A DNA stretch of 64,000 bases, taken from Colocasia esculenta (Eukaryota > Streptophyta > Magnoliopsida > Alismatales > Araceae). The translations under genes were made by a program, and so were the position numbers. The notes beneath the pieces are model-generated. The model saw only the letters and a program-made list of their open reading frames with translations, had not been told where the DNA came from and ran no database searches. Positions 1-10,724 of this stretch are shown here, piece by piece. The stretch lies in assembly GCA_014218235.1 (NCBI GenBank), contig CM024753.1, positions 187,712,348 to 187,776,347 of the forward strand, given 5' to 3'. The stretch's first letter is position 1, and every line of letters begins with the position of its first letter.

Positions 1-215
1 TGGTTATGGTGTTGACAAGTGTAGGGTTGGTGGCCACTTAGAAATGCATGGAGGAGATGATGACAAGTGTCACCATCCTATGTAATGGAAGCTTCTAGAA
101 GAATGAGAGGTGTCATCAAAAGAGAGGTGAGATGTGGATGGTTATGATGTTGACAAGTGTGGGGTTGGTGGCCACTTAGAAATGCATGGAGGAGAGGGTG
201 ACAAGTGGCACCATC
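1..215. repeat. Tandem duplication, 137-bp period
   Basis: The stretch beginning at position 1 recurs from 138 with only a few substitutions; both copies share the words GGTGGCCACTTAGAAATGC and ATGGAGGAGA. The first copy may extend left of the window. No coding potential is visible. It lies just upstream of a TATA box, so it could be upstream sequence of a decayed LTR or of an unknown transcription unit. Confidence 0.75.
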
Positions 216-266
216 TTGGCCATTGAAAGGTGAAAAGGTGGCACCATCCTAGGGGCTCTAATGGCC

Positions 267-276
267 TATAAATAGG
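267..276 (+). promoter_or_regulatory. Candidate TATA box
   Basis: TATAAATAGG matches the plant TATA consensus and is followed by a CT-rich stretch and then purine-rich leader-like sequence. No open reading frame follows, only a 29-bp minisatellite. It may be the promoter of a decayed LTR. This is a consensus match in context, with no direct evidence of transcription. Confidence 0.35.
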
Positions 277-398
277 AGGGGGTTCTCTCCTCTCTTCTCA
301 TTCCACCATCCATAGCAATAGAGAGGAAAGAAGAGAGGGGGCGGCCAAGAGCTAGAAAGGGGGAGCATGGGGTTCTCCTCTTCATGCTCAGTAGGAGG

Positions 399-602
399 TT
401 CTGCTCGTAGGATCCGGACTCTAAAGGTTCTACTTGTAGGATCTATGCTCTAGAGATTCTGGTCATAGGATCCATGCTTTAGAGGTTATGCTCGTAGGAT
501 CCATGCTCTGGAGGTTCTACACATAGAATCCATGCTGTGGAGGTTCTTCTCGTAGGATCCATGCTCTGAAGGTTCTGCTCAATAGGATCCGTGCTCTGGA
601 GG
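399..602. repeat. Minisatellite, seven 29-bp units
   Basis: Seven consecutive units of 29 bp (the last 30 bp) follow the pattern TTCTGCTCGTAGGATCC then ATGCTCTGGAGG. Most units contain a BamHI-like GGATCC word. Units differ by one to several substitutions, so the array is not freshly expanded. Any reading frame through it is a by-product of the repeat. Confidence 0.85.
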
Positions 603-959
603 CACCCACCGACGCATATTAGAGCGATATAATAAAGGAAGCGCATTATATCGAAGGTGGGCTTCAACTTAATTCGTTATTGGTTTGACATGCAAGAGGC
701 AAGTGATTAGGACTTTTGATTCACAATCATATTATCTAATTCTGTTGACTTTAATGTGTTTTGCATCTCTTTATATGATAAAGAACATATCTAAATTACC
801 GTTACTGTCATTATCCTTGTTATTATCCATATGTACCGTCTACCGTCACCGTTACCATTATTGCTACCTTTAGAAACTACTACTGTTATTGTTTACCAAC
901 ATCATTATCGTTTCTCTTACCAATACCGTCACTGCCATCATTGTTGTGGTTAGCCAAAT

Positions 960-1135
960 GGACAATGCTATCATAGGGGTTCTATTAGAGCCGTACTATA
1001 GAAATGCCCCTATGGGAAATCTCATATTTGACTTCCTACTACGGTTTGGGCACTGTGTCTGGTTTGAAATAGACACTGCCGTCATAGGAAGTGTCTGGAA
1101 CCATACTGTAGAAATGCCCCTACAGGAAAGTTCAC
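960..1135. repeat. Direct repeat, 111-bp spacing
   Basis: A roughly 60-bp segment containing TAGAAATGCCCCTA occurs near 961-1022 and again near 1072-1133 with about 20 percent divergence. It belongs to the same pyrimidine-rich repetitive block that continues to about 2400. No protein family is recognisable here. Confidence 0.55.
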
Positions 1136-1304
1136 TATTGTACAAGACCCGAGGGCAACGGAGGGAAATCCTAGAGGTGGACAAGTACCATTGGTATATG
1201 GTCGAGAGAGCTTCTCCCAGTTCTGCAGTAACCAAGACCTATCACTCATTTTCCTAGGTGATAGTGTACCGTCTGACTGACCTTCTATTGATAGTTAGGG
1301 CAAT

Positions 1305-2300
1305 GTGTCCAGCTTAACACTACTACTGTCACTGCCACTGCTATTGCTACTACTACTGCCACTGCTATTGCTATTGTTACTACCACTGCTACTGCTATTG
1401 CCTTGCCTAGCTGGAAGTGTAGGAACTAAGTGCCACACAGGGCAAAGTGCTACGCTATGGGAGCCACCTCTTGAGGCCATAATGGCGCAAAGTGCTACAT
1501 AGTGGGAGCCACCTCTTGAACATGTGGGGGCCACCTCTAGAATCCTGCATGCCCAGTGTTAGATTGTGTACTATATGTGAGCAGTACTACTACTGCCATT
1601 TCTATTACTCCTATTGTTACCATTAACTACTATTGTTACTACCATTATTTCTACTGTCACTGCCACTGCTATTGCCACTGCTACTGCCTTGCCTAGCCGG
1701 AAGTGTAGGAACTAAGTGCCACACAGGGCAAAGTGCTACGCTATGGGAGCCACCTCTTGAGGCCTTATGGCGCAAAGTGCTACATAGTGGGAGCCACCTC
1801 TTAAACCTGTGGGGGCCACCTCTAGAATCCTGCATGTCTGGTGTTCGATTGTGTACTATATGTGAGCAGCACTACTATCGTCATTTCTATTACTCCTATT
1901 GTTACCATTAACCCTTATTGTCACTACCATTGTTTCTACCGTTACTATTTCTATTACTCCTATTGTTACCATTAACAAATATTGTTACTACCATTATTTC
2001 TACTGTCACTGCCACCGCTATTGCCACTGCTACTGCCTTGCCTAGCCGGAAGTGTAGGAACTAAGTGCCACACAGGGCAAAGTGCTACGCTATGGGAGCC
2101 ACCTCTTGAGGCCTTATGGCGCAAAGTTCTACATAGTGGGAGCCACCTCTTAAACCTGTGGGGGCCACCTCTAGAATCCTGCATGTCTGGTGTTCGATTG
2201 TGTACTATATGTGAGCAGCACTACTACTGCCATTTATATTACTCCTATTGTTACCATTAACCCCTATTGTCACTACCATTGTTTGTACCGTTACTATTTC
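1305..2300. repeat. Three tandem copies of a ~290-350 bp low-complexity unit
   Basis: The word CCTTGCCTAGC and the following ~150 bp occur at 1401, 1688 and 2037, spacings of 287 and 349 bp. Each copy is a TTA/CTA/CCA-rich microsatellite-like stretch followed by a more complex segment. Copies two and three are nearly identical and copy one is more diverged, so the second step was the later one. Leucine-rich or serine/glycine-rich frames come from the microsatellite and are not genes. The block may lie in the LTR that begins at 2877 on the minus strand. Confidence 0.8.
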
Positions 2301-2699
2301 TATTACTATTATCGTCACTATTGCCAATACTATTCTCATTATAAATATTACTATTTCTGTTATTGTTACCTCTTTCGCTACTGGTTCTACCACTAGATAT
2401 ATAAATATATCACCATGCTTTTTCAAAATATGCTATAGTGTAGGTTGTGAGTTTGAAATTCCTAGTTACTTGCTGAGTCTATTCTATAGATTCACTCTTG
2501 CTAATATCCAGGTGAAGCTTAGGTTCTAGAAGAGGAATTGGCGAGGCTTGGTTTGGATTGCGAGAAGTAAAGATTGCTTGGGTTTTATAAATTGATGATA
2601 TTATAGTTGGGAAGAAGAAATGTAATGTTAAACCTTATTAAATGTACTAGTTCAGGTATGGACAACATTCATTTTGTTATATACTAATCAGTTCCTTTG

Positions 2700-3292
2700 A
2701 TTATGAGATGTAAATATAAAAGTTGATGGTAATATTGTTTCCGCTCATTCTATTTCCATTCATCATGAGATATTCCACCCTGATGTTCGACACTGCTGGG
2801 GTCGTTTCCCCAGTAACATCTCCCTCTTGTCCGACGTGGGTCGGTATGGCCGTACCGGGCTGGAGCGGGGCGTTACAACCCACCACCTCTTCCCTGCCCC
2901 ATTAGTATAGTACCATAGTACCTTATGGAGAGTAACTCACCCATCTGTCACCATTATGGCCCTACTCCACTCGAAATTAAGTTCCAAAATGAGGCTGCTG
3001 TACAAGGATGCTTCAAGGCAATAAAATGTGCATATTTAGACAATCTATCAATAGCAACCAAAATGGAATTATTAAATTGAGAAGTAGGAAGAACATCTAT
3101 AAAATCCATATTTATGTGAGTCCAAATTTTATCAGGTACTAGCAAAGGGTGTAAAAGATCAACTGGAGTTTGTTGAATAGCCTTAATCTGTTGACATATA
3201 TCACAACTCCTAACATACACTTTCACAATAGCATGAATACCGGGCCAGTAAAAACTTTATCTCACCTTTTGTAATGTCTTATGATACCCAAA
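2700..3292 (-). mobile_element. Gypsy (chromovirus-like) relic: LTR end plus internal remnant
   Basis: On the minus strand an integrase fragment (3292 to 2960) is followed by a purine-rich tract at about 2900-2878 that serves as a polypurine tract. An LTR-like start TGTAACGCCCC follows, reading leftward from 2877, which is typical of plant chromovirus LTRs. The rest of integrase and the chromodomain are missing, so a deletion joins integrase to the 3' end. How far the LTR continues left could not be established; it may include the repeats at 399-2300. Confidence 0.6.
2960..3292 (-). pseudogene. Ty3/gypsy integrase fragment
   Basis: The minus-strand translation contains the hallmark FYWPG motif, the CDIC half of the zinc-binding domain and the start of the integrase catalytic core, where MDFIDVLP carries the first catalytic aspartate. 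In the family, integrase inserts the cDNA copy into host DNA. A stop (TGA or TAA-type) sits just before SFYWPG. The frame leaves homology after about 75 residues of the core, so the second aspartate and the glutamate are absent. Upstream the homology breaks off at a 39-bp repeat array. It is a dead fragment. Confidence 0.85.
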
Positions 3293-3465
3293 ATGTATGG
3301 ATATGAATTTGTGATTTTTTTGCAGGATGCAAGTATACAGATATGAATGTGTGATTTTTTGCAGGATGCAAGTATATGAATATGAATGTGTGATTTTTTG
3401 TAGGATGTTGTTGTCTTCATATATTTTAATGCAGGATGCAAGCATATAGATATGAATGTGTGGAT
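3283..3465. repeat. 39-bp tandem repeat
   Basis: Units containing GCAGGATGCAAGTATA and ATGAATGTGTGATTTTTT begin at 3322, 3361 and 3400 with an exact 39-bp step, preceded by a partial unit near 3283 and followed by a degraded unit near 3432. It abuts the point where gypsy integrase homology ends. The periodic minus-strand reading frame across it comes from the repeat. Confidence 0.75.
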
Positions 3466-3603
3466 GTGGTGTGTGAATGTATAGACCCTTTTTTTTTTTT
3501 TGCCCGTTCAAGACTTTTGTTAGGATATATGTTTTTACCATCTTTTGATGGTAATGACATATATTGAGCATAAAGTCTTGAATTGTCCTATTGGATAGTC
3601 TGT

Positions 3604-3867
3604 GGATATTTTGATCATCTAATGTTCTCTATTATATGTGCTTATGATTGTCTTAAAATTTTGACGGTATCTTCCTTCTCTTCTACAATATACTTGTTAA
3701 TTTTAACTACTCAAATTTTCACTTGTAGTTTATACGACTGATTTTTTTAGCAAAGTTAAATTTAGTAAATAATAGTGGTATATTGGAGAAGTGTGGGGAG
3801 ATGGTGCCGAAATTTTAAGACAATCATAAGCACATATAATGGAGAACATCAGATGATCAAAATATCC
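3604..3867. repeat. Long imperfect inverted repeat (hairpin)
   Basis: Sequence 3604-3662 is the reverse complement of 3811-3867 with very few mismatches. Pairing continues inward at roughly 70 percent, leaving a loop of about 45 bases near 3712-3755. A transcript would fold into a ~110-bp stem. It lies 150 bp upstream of the CACTA transposase reading frame. It could be a small foldback element, a captured inverted duplication, or a small-RNA precursor. No target duplication was found. Confidence 0.7.
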
Positions 3868-4017
3868 ATGGATGGGCAAGATTTGATGTAGGTACCCCAT
3901 TTTATTTGACAATGTATGTATACAGGTGGATGTACACATGTGGATTTGCTCTTGAAACAAGGGAAGTACTGTCGAATTTCCTTACTGAATTTTTTGTTTA
4001 TGGTTATAGGATATATA

Positions 4018-5606
4018 GAAATGGCTGGACCTGATAAGACTTGGATGGAACTTGTCAATAATCGAGGAGATCCTAGATATTTGAAGAGGGTAGAGTCTTT
4101 TTTGGAGTATACTTTTCATGCATATCAAACAAGATACATGCATGGTCAATACTGTGAGCTGATACAGTATCCATGTCAGAATTGTCGTAATAGAGTAAAG
4201 TTGACCCTAACAGAAGTTGAAACTCATCTTATAGTAGATGGAGTTTGGACACACTATAACAATTGGGTATGTCATGGAGAGACACCATTTGACATCTTTT
4301 ATGTGGAGGGAATAGAGCACCAAGCAGAAATAAGACAGAAAGATATCTCCTTTGTACAGATGAGTGACCAGCAGCTAGAAATCGATTCTATACATATGTT
4401 GCATGAGTTTCAACAAGCTGAATTTGCCATCTCAATGGGGGAGCATGAGCCAAATTCCAAAGCAAGTGACTTTTATAAATTATTAGAAGATGCTGAAATG
4501 CCATTATATGATGGGTGTCAGAAGGTTTCAAAGTTGTCATTTCTTTTGAAACTACTGCATATTAAGATAATGAATCAAGTGACCGGGAGATGCATAAATA
4601 TGTTGTTGGAATTTATTAAAGAAATATTACCACAAGAAGCTAATGTACCCCAAACATGGTATGAAGCCAAAAAGATCATTAAAGATTTGGGGTTGGGTTA
4701 TGAGAAGATAGATGCAATTACTGAATTAAGTATGTACTTTAAGAAAATCTGTTGGAAAGTTCTTCTGCCTGAACGTCTGTTGAAATTAGAAAAAAGACAT
4801 TGTAGTGACATTATGTAAAATGGAACAGATTTTTCCACCATCTTTTTTTGATATCATGATTCACTTGGTAATACATTTGGCATATGAAGCAAGAATTGTT
4901 GGTCCAGTACAATATCAATGGATGTATCTTATAGAAAGATTTTTAAAGAAATTGAAAGATTATGTTCTTAATAAGGCACGTCCTGAAGGTTCAATCACAG
5001 AAGGGTATCTTATTGAAGAAATGAGTTCATTTTGTTCCATGTATTTGGATAACATTGACACTCGTTTTAATCGCAAAGAAAGGAATTATGATGGTCCTTC
5101 AGTCCAGAGTGAAGATGAAAGCTGTTCGATTTTTAATTCTTCTGGACGTTTTCTAGCAGGAAAAGTTGAACTTCGTACACTATCTGAAGAAGAAGTTCAT
5201 TTGACACATATTTATATTTTGAGATAGATTGAACATATGGATCAATTTTTCGAAATATATAGACAGTTGTTCAAAAACTCAAATGCGGTGCATGAAGATT
5301 TTCTAAAAAGGTTATGAAGATATATTGAAGAATTGAAAGCTACAAATGATCCTCGTTGCACTGATGACATCGAAGTGTTATCACAAACTCCTTCGAGACT
5401 TGCATACTCACATTCGGGTTACATAATAAATGGATTCAGGTTTCGTACTAAGACTGTAGATCAGACAAAATTGACTCAATTGTCTGGTGTTATTGTGATT
5501 GCAGAACTTGAATCCAAATGTGATGGATACTATGTACGTCTGAATAATATTCTTGAAATATATTTTACTCATAAAAAGTTAGTTGTATTGTTCGAGTCTG
5601 ATTGGT
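4018..5606 (+). pseudogene. CACTA TNP2-like transposase, 5' part, DDE core deleted
   Basis: The start is the ATG at 4021 (MAGPDKTW). The transposase-associated zinc-binding domain (residues ~1-85; CQNCRN, then HL and WVCHGE) comes first, followed by the pre-catalytic segment with LYDGCQKVSKLSFLLKLLHIK and LGYEKIDA. At about 4716 the frame jumps straight to the segment that normally follows the catalytic domain (ITELS), so the DDE nuclease core (Transposase_21) is gone. A frameshift at an A-run near 4795 precedes DUF4218 (CKMEQIFPPSFFDIM, then VQYQWMYLIERFLKKLK). Stops near 5227 and 5316 precede DUF4216, which breaks at SDW where E1 inserted. In the family this protein cuts and joins the ends; this copy cannot. 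Confidence 0.9.
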
Positions 5607-5611
5607 GAGAT
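5607..5611. other. Target-site duplication of E1, left copy (GAGAT)
   Basis: GAGAT here pairs with GGGAT at 22755-22759. Taking GGGAT as the original, the two halves of DUF4216 join in frame as DWWDVYR. The left copy carries one G-to-A change that makes a TGA stop. This fixes the E1 boundaries. Confidence 0.85.
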
Positions 5612-5904
5612 TGTTGAACCACTCTTTTATTTATCTCATGTTTTGGTGATAACTAAAAATCATGACTAAATAAATCTTATCTTTATGTCATATCATGTTC
5701 TAATATTAATCTGAAAACTCATGCATTTCATGTATAAGTTTGAAACATTCAATGAGTGCAAAACTATCTGCATAAATAATCTTCAAATGCACTATAGTAA
5801 TATCACAGAAAAATATATGTTATAAACACTATGTTTGAATGGCGCATTTTCTGACTGGTCAGATTTTTTCTAAGTCCACAACATATACTAATATCATACT
5901 AACT

Positions 5905-6235
5905 CCGACTTCTGAATAGTCGAAGTCTAGTGGAACTCTGACTTCTGAACAGTCGAAGTGTGGTAGCGACTGAGTCACACTTCGACTCCTGAAAAGTCGA
6001 CGTCACACTCCGACTTCGGAAAAGACGAAGTCACACTCCGACTTCTATAGAGTCAAAGTCTACAGACAACTAAAAATTCTAAGTCCACACTAGTATGTAT
6101 ATCACCAACTCCGACTTCTGAAGAGTTGAAGTTGACCAACTCCGACTTCTGAAGAGTTGAAGTTGACCAACTCCAACTTCTGGAAAGTTGAAGTATGATA
6201 CATACTCCAACTTCTTTACAGTCGAAGTTTCTATA
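5905..6235. repeat. Array of short palindromes CGACTTC...GTCGAAG in E1 LTR
   Basis: About ten units carry the half-sites CGACTTC and GTCGAAG (or decayed GTTGAAG) separated by 4-8 bases, so each unit could pair with itself. The array sits ~430 bp upstream of the TATA box and recurs at 21150-21450 in the 3' LTR. CG-to-TG change is common among units. Confidence 0.8.
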
Positions 6236-6659
6236 CTTAAACATTGATTGCCTCTATATTTCAAACGTTTCAAAATGTTTGTGGCGGCAACTGAAAATTC
6301 ATAAGTACTTCACATGTTATATTATTATTTCTCTGTCAGACTGAAGATCTTTTTGTTGTCTATCCTTCAAGGTAGGTGAGATGTTGTCAGAAAAAAACAA
6401 GGACTCCTTCCTTCCTGCTAGTCAAAAAGGGTTGTACCTAACATGTCTGGATGTCAGCAGAAAACAAGGAAATAAGGCAAGGTATGGACTTCTGTCAGAA
6501 GACCTTTTTAGTTTGACTCTATCTTCTATGCCTACAGATATCTAGACTTCCCTCTACACCAAGTGTCTGTTAGATAGAAGAAGAAGAATATTTGAAGAAG
6601 AAGATGAGCAATGGCTAGAAGAGTTCCAATGGATCTCTTCAACGGATCTATTCAAAGCT

Positions 6660-6674
6660 GCTCTATAAAAAGAT
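6660..6674 (+). promoter_or_regulatory. TATA box of E1 5' LTR
   Basis: CTCTATAAAAAG, conserved in the right LTR near 21875, sits between the palindrome array and the probable transcript start. It fits the expected U3 position and defines plus-strand transcription of E1. Confidence 0.7.
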
Positions 6675-7550
6675 GAAGCAAGGCTGAAGAACAACAAGAG
6701 AGCTTTCCTGAAGATCATTCAAAGAGTGTACATCTAGTGAGAAGCCTCAACGCCATACACTCAAAAGAAAGAGAGAAAGAGCTCGAGCCCATGAAGAAGT
6801 GTGCAAGCAGCCATCTGAAGTCTTCAAGCTTCAAGCTCCTTTTCTTCTCTTCACTCTCTCTAAGCATCATTGTAAATCTGGGGGAGAGTCTTTCGGCTGA
6901 GAGTTTTTTAGTTTCTTTGTTCATCTTGTACAACTCTTGGTCTGTTCTTTCTTTTCTAAGAAAGATTTCTGTTCAGCTGTAGGACTGTATATAGTGTTCC
7001 TCTTCTTGTGTGAAGAGAAGGCCAGTGGGGTTGCTGGCGGTTTATGTCCAGCTAAGGGACTGTTCTTAGCACTTCCTTTTGGTTAAGGAAAGAATCTAGC
7101 TGTGGTTGGTGTCAGCAGAACCTAGCTAGGGGTTTAAGAGTAGCAGAACTGCACTGGAGTTTGTTCCAGGAGGGTGGCTTCTTGACCTGTAATAGAAGTG
7201 AGTTTCCTTCCTACTCGGAAAGGAAGAGGACCAGCGGGGAGCTGGGGGTTTGTATATCCTTGGGGGGATTGTACCCTGGTTAGTGAAATCCCAATTAGAT
7301 TTGCTTGGGGACTTGACGTAGGTCTTCCACTTGAGAAGTACCAAACTAGGATAAAATTTCTGTGTTCTTGTGTGATTGTCTAAATTTGCTTCCCCACTAC
7401 TACCCTATCTTCGCACACAACTACATTCACTAACCGAAGTTTTCAAGTGGTGATTTTTGTGTTTTAGTTTCAGTATTTCTGCAGCTATTCTATTCACCCC
7501 CCCCCCCCCCTCTAGAAAGCTTGCTGCCATATCATCTGCGGACCAACAAG

Positions 7551-7561
7551 TGGTATCAAAG
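7551..7561 (+). other. E1 primer-binding site
   Basis: TGGTATCAAAG starts three bases after the LTR. It matches the initiator methionine tRNA complement TGGTATCAGAGC except for one substitution within the core. It primes minus-strand cDNA in Copia elements. Confidence 0.75.
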
Positions 7562-7611
7562 ACAAGTCTCTTCAAGCAAGTAGATCTCACAATCTAAAGA
7601 GCAAAGATCAA

Positions 7612-8167
7612 ATGGCAACTCAAGGATTCGCTGAAGGCCAATCTGTCAACAGACCACCCTTGTTTAATGGTGAAGATTACAACTACTGGAAGACAAGGAT
7701 GGAGTTCTTCCTCTAGGGTTATGACTATCAACTATGGACTATCATTGAAGAAGGAGATCTGATAGTCCTTCAAACCAAGAGAGAAGTGGACAGACAATGA
7801 CAGAAAATTGCTCTCACAGAACAGTAAAGCCAAGAATCTCATTTGCTGTGCCCTGATAAGGAGTGAATTCAACAGGATCTCAGCATGCAAATCAGCAAAA
7901 GAAATGTAGGACAAGTTGAAGCTCACATACGAGGGGACTGACAAAGTCAAAGAAACCATGATTGACATCTTGGTCACACAACATGAGAAATTCCAAATGC
8001 TAATAGCTGAGACCATTACCTAAATGTATAGCAGGTTTACTGATATAACTAATGGTCTTGCAGTGCTTGGAAAGATGTACAACACTGGAGATATGGTAAG
8101 AAAAATTCTCAGATCCCTACCAAGCCAATGGACTCCAAAAGTCATAGCCATCGAAGAAGCTAATGAT
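7612..8167 (+). pseudogene. E1 gag, N-terminal part
   Basis: The ATG at 7612 opens a Sirevirus gag (MATQGFAEGQSVNRPPLF, then YNYWKTRM) closely similar in wording to that of E3. Gag forms the virus-like particle core. The frame is broken by a TAG after MEFFL, several frameshifts between 7770 and 7930, and a TAA before MYSRFTDITNG. The UBN2-type core can still be followed by eye: YEGTDKVKET, VRKILRSLPSQW, AIEEAND. It stops where E2 inserted and resumes at 18797. Confidence 0.85.
8163..8167. other. Target-site duplication of E2, left copy (ATGAT)
   Basis: ATGAT is repeated exactly at 18792-18796. Removing E2 and one copy restores the E1 gag frame ...EAND-LTTMSLEK..., which confirms both the E2 boundaries and its later age. 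Confidence 0.9.
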
Positions 8168-9585
8168 TGTAATCACGGGGAATGTGCACCCCAAAGACAC
8201 GCAAACATGGATCAACTATAGAAGCATGGAAAAATGGATGTGATCGCCACCTAGATAGTTGCCATATAAGAGAATGGGGTAGGCTAACTAAGCTAGGAAA
8301 AGGAATGAAAAAATGAGGCACTGACCTGAGATCGCGACGGGAAACCCCGTCGCGATGGGTTGATGTCGCGACGCCATAACAGGGCGCGTCAACGTTGTCG
8401 CGTCGCCATCCTCTGTCGCGTTCTCTACAGTGCGGGAGAAGTTGGTGTGGACCTTCTTCCTGTCCTCCAGTAGGCCAGAGAACAAGAGCTGCTCGTCAGC
8501 CTTTGCTTGGGTGTCTGCCAAAACAACGAAAACAAGAAAAGAAACCATGTTAGAATAAATTAAGTGTAGAAACTATTCATGAATGAAATGGAAGAAAAGA
8601 GCATGGTGGGAACTGACCTGGGGGGTAGTTTTTAACCCCTTGGGTGATGAAAAACGTGGGTGGAAAAGAAATGCAGCCTATCTAGAAAATAAAATAACAT
8701 GCATGGGAAAAGGAAATGAGGGAAGAGGGAAGAAAGAGCCCTATATGGGGCGACTCCCTGGCATTTATATGCGTCCTTGGCTCTTGCTGAAGCCTCAGAA
8801 GAAGTGGGGGTCGCCCTCCTCAAGCTCCAAGCTCCGTAGATGAAGAAATGGGCATGGCTTGGTGAAGGGAATAAGAGGAAAATGAGAGAAATGGAAGAGC
8901 TGCGGGCTAATTATTGGTCACAAAAAATTTTGGCAGCCTTTCGGGGTGAAAATGGGGCTCCCCCATTCTGAAGGAAGGGCCTTGCTTTTATAGAGAAATG
9001 AGAGAGAATAATCCAGTCTTTCTGATAAATCCTCCAAATAAAAGATAAATACCATTAAATCTCATGGGTGAGAGTCCAAAGGAGCCTCCAAAGAGTCCCA
9101 CAATCCCAAGATGCACTCAGGAGGTTGGGGGATTGCTTGAGGATTAAGATAAAGCCATGAGAGGATAAATAGGAGGTGGTTGCGGAGGCCAGCACATGCG
9201 GCTGTTGTCGCGACGGATCGTAGGGGCGCAACAGAGACTAACGCGACGGCCAGAAGCGGCGCGAAAGAAAGGCCACGTGCATGGATATGCATGGGCTGTC
9301 GCGACGGCCTTAGGGGGTGCGATAATGATTAACGCGGCGCTACGACCCGTAGCGTTAAGAAAAATCGATTATTCTTGAATTATTGGCCAATCAAATAAGA
9401 GAATAATGGACATTCAAGACTCAAGGACTCTTTTAGAAGGATAATGGACGGGATTTCATGATAATTGGGTTATTAATGGGCTCAAAGCAAGGCTAAAGGT
9501 GGGCTCAAGGTGAATGACTAACTTGGGACACATTAAGATAACAAGAAATGTGGTTCGACTTGTAGGCCAGAATCGGGTGTCTACA
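8168..9585 (-). repeat. E2 3' LTR (left)
   Basis: 1418 bp, the same length as its partner, with scattered differences. On the minus strand it runs TGTAGACACCCG to GATTACA. It is rich in TCGCGA words, including a perfect 11-bp stem with a 4-base loop at 8331-8356 (ATCGCGACGGG / CCCGTCGCGAT). A minus-strand TATA box lies near 8985-8995. Confidence 0.9.
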
Positions 9586-10724
9586 GATTGCCCCTCCTTG
9601 GCTTCCACTTTCCAAGGGAGCGTAGCGGAAGTATGGAGGAGGTGTCATAATGTGACGGCGGAGCGGAAATGATGCGGAGTGGACTGAAAAGTGGGAGCCA
9701 AGGTAAAGAGACACCCGATCTAACCAACAAGCAAATGGAATCTTTGTGAAAGCCCCGAGTTAGTTGATCGAGCAGAATGCAAGGAAGACGCAAGTCTGGA
9801 CGAGAAGGGAAAAGGAAAAGGGACGATCAACCCTCGATTGAGAGGTACCCTAGCCGATTGGCCTGCAGGTTTCATTTTGGAGGGACACGTGCGTGCTAGA
9901 CAGGTAACTCATGACTCTATCCTGGGAGCAGTTCGCAACCAAAATGGATCAAAAGAAATAAGGATGAAAATTGTATAGGGAATCCAGACAGGGAAATCTT
10001 TGACAAACTAACAGGAACAACTCACTTGGAGGCAGACCTTCTGATTCGGAGTGGAAAAGGATTTCTTGTTTTGAACATGAGGAATGGTTGGGCACTCAAC
10101 AAGGGCTCACCATTAGCCAGGGATGAGTTGTGAAAGCTCAAAGTCCTATATGATGCATGCTGGGCTAAAGAAAAGAAATCATTAAATCAAATGTAAAGAA
10201 ATGAGAAAATAGAAAATATATCAAGGGTAATATTGCTAAACCAGACAATAATGGGTCGAGAGTCTTCCAGCAACCGTTGTGCAAGACAGAGTCCATCGTT
10301 CCCAAACTTACCTGACTTAACGGCCTATCCAACGATTAATAATGTGCACCTAGATCATCACTGTTTTTGATAAAGGGGAACTCAAATCCCAAAGCACATT
10401 GAGAACCAGTCAGTTCTTGAAACGATATAATAAGTAGAATATCATATAGTAATGCAAGGGAATAGGGATAGAAACACATACCTAGCTTACCTGTGGAGAT
10501 CGATTTTTGATTTTCTGATTTTTTAAATTTTTTGTGATTTTCTGATCAATTAATTAACAAATATATACATACGCAACAAATAACACAAACAAATTAAGCA
10601 CAGACACAAACAAGTACTCAACTAGCATCATACATATAAACACAACGCTCCTGATCAATGGACTGGGGTTGGATTAGGTCGGTTAATGTCGCGACCACGG
10701 AAGCGGTCGCTTTAAGGTCGAGGC
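9586..10724. other. E2 non-coding interior, 3' side
   Basis: No coding sequence is recognisable. The stretch lies between the left LTR and the antisense-oriented leader at 10787. Next to the LTR, the minus strand gives GGCAATC immediately before TGTAGACACC, which is a weak polypurine tract at best. Sequence is of mixed composition without obvious repeats. Confidence 0.4.

Larger units (their letters stand above)
5612..7548 (+). repeat. E1 5' LTR (1937 bp)
   Basis: It begins TGTTGAAC and ends GACCAACA. It contains ~10 hairpin-like units of the type ACTCCGACTTC-TGAA-GAGTTGAAGT at 5905-6235, a TATA box at 6664 (CTCTATAAAAAG), and a C-run near 7498-7510 that is much shorter in the right LTR. The two LTRs differ by scattered substitutions and short indels, so this is not a very recent insertion. 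Confidence 0.9.

Noticed and set aside
996..1257. Paired ORFs on both strands near 889-1257
   Set aside because: Short, contain an internal direct repeat, and no family is recognised; chance openness is likely.
1305..1911. Leucine-rich frames resembling signal peptides
   Set aside because: They derive from CTA/CTG microsatellite translation and recur in each tandem copy.
8288..8843. ORFs in the E2 LTRs (8288-8548, 8583-8843 and counterparts at 17494-17754, 17846-18046)
   Set aside because: They are in both LTRs, are not kept open equally, and match no family; LTR sequence explains them.
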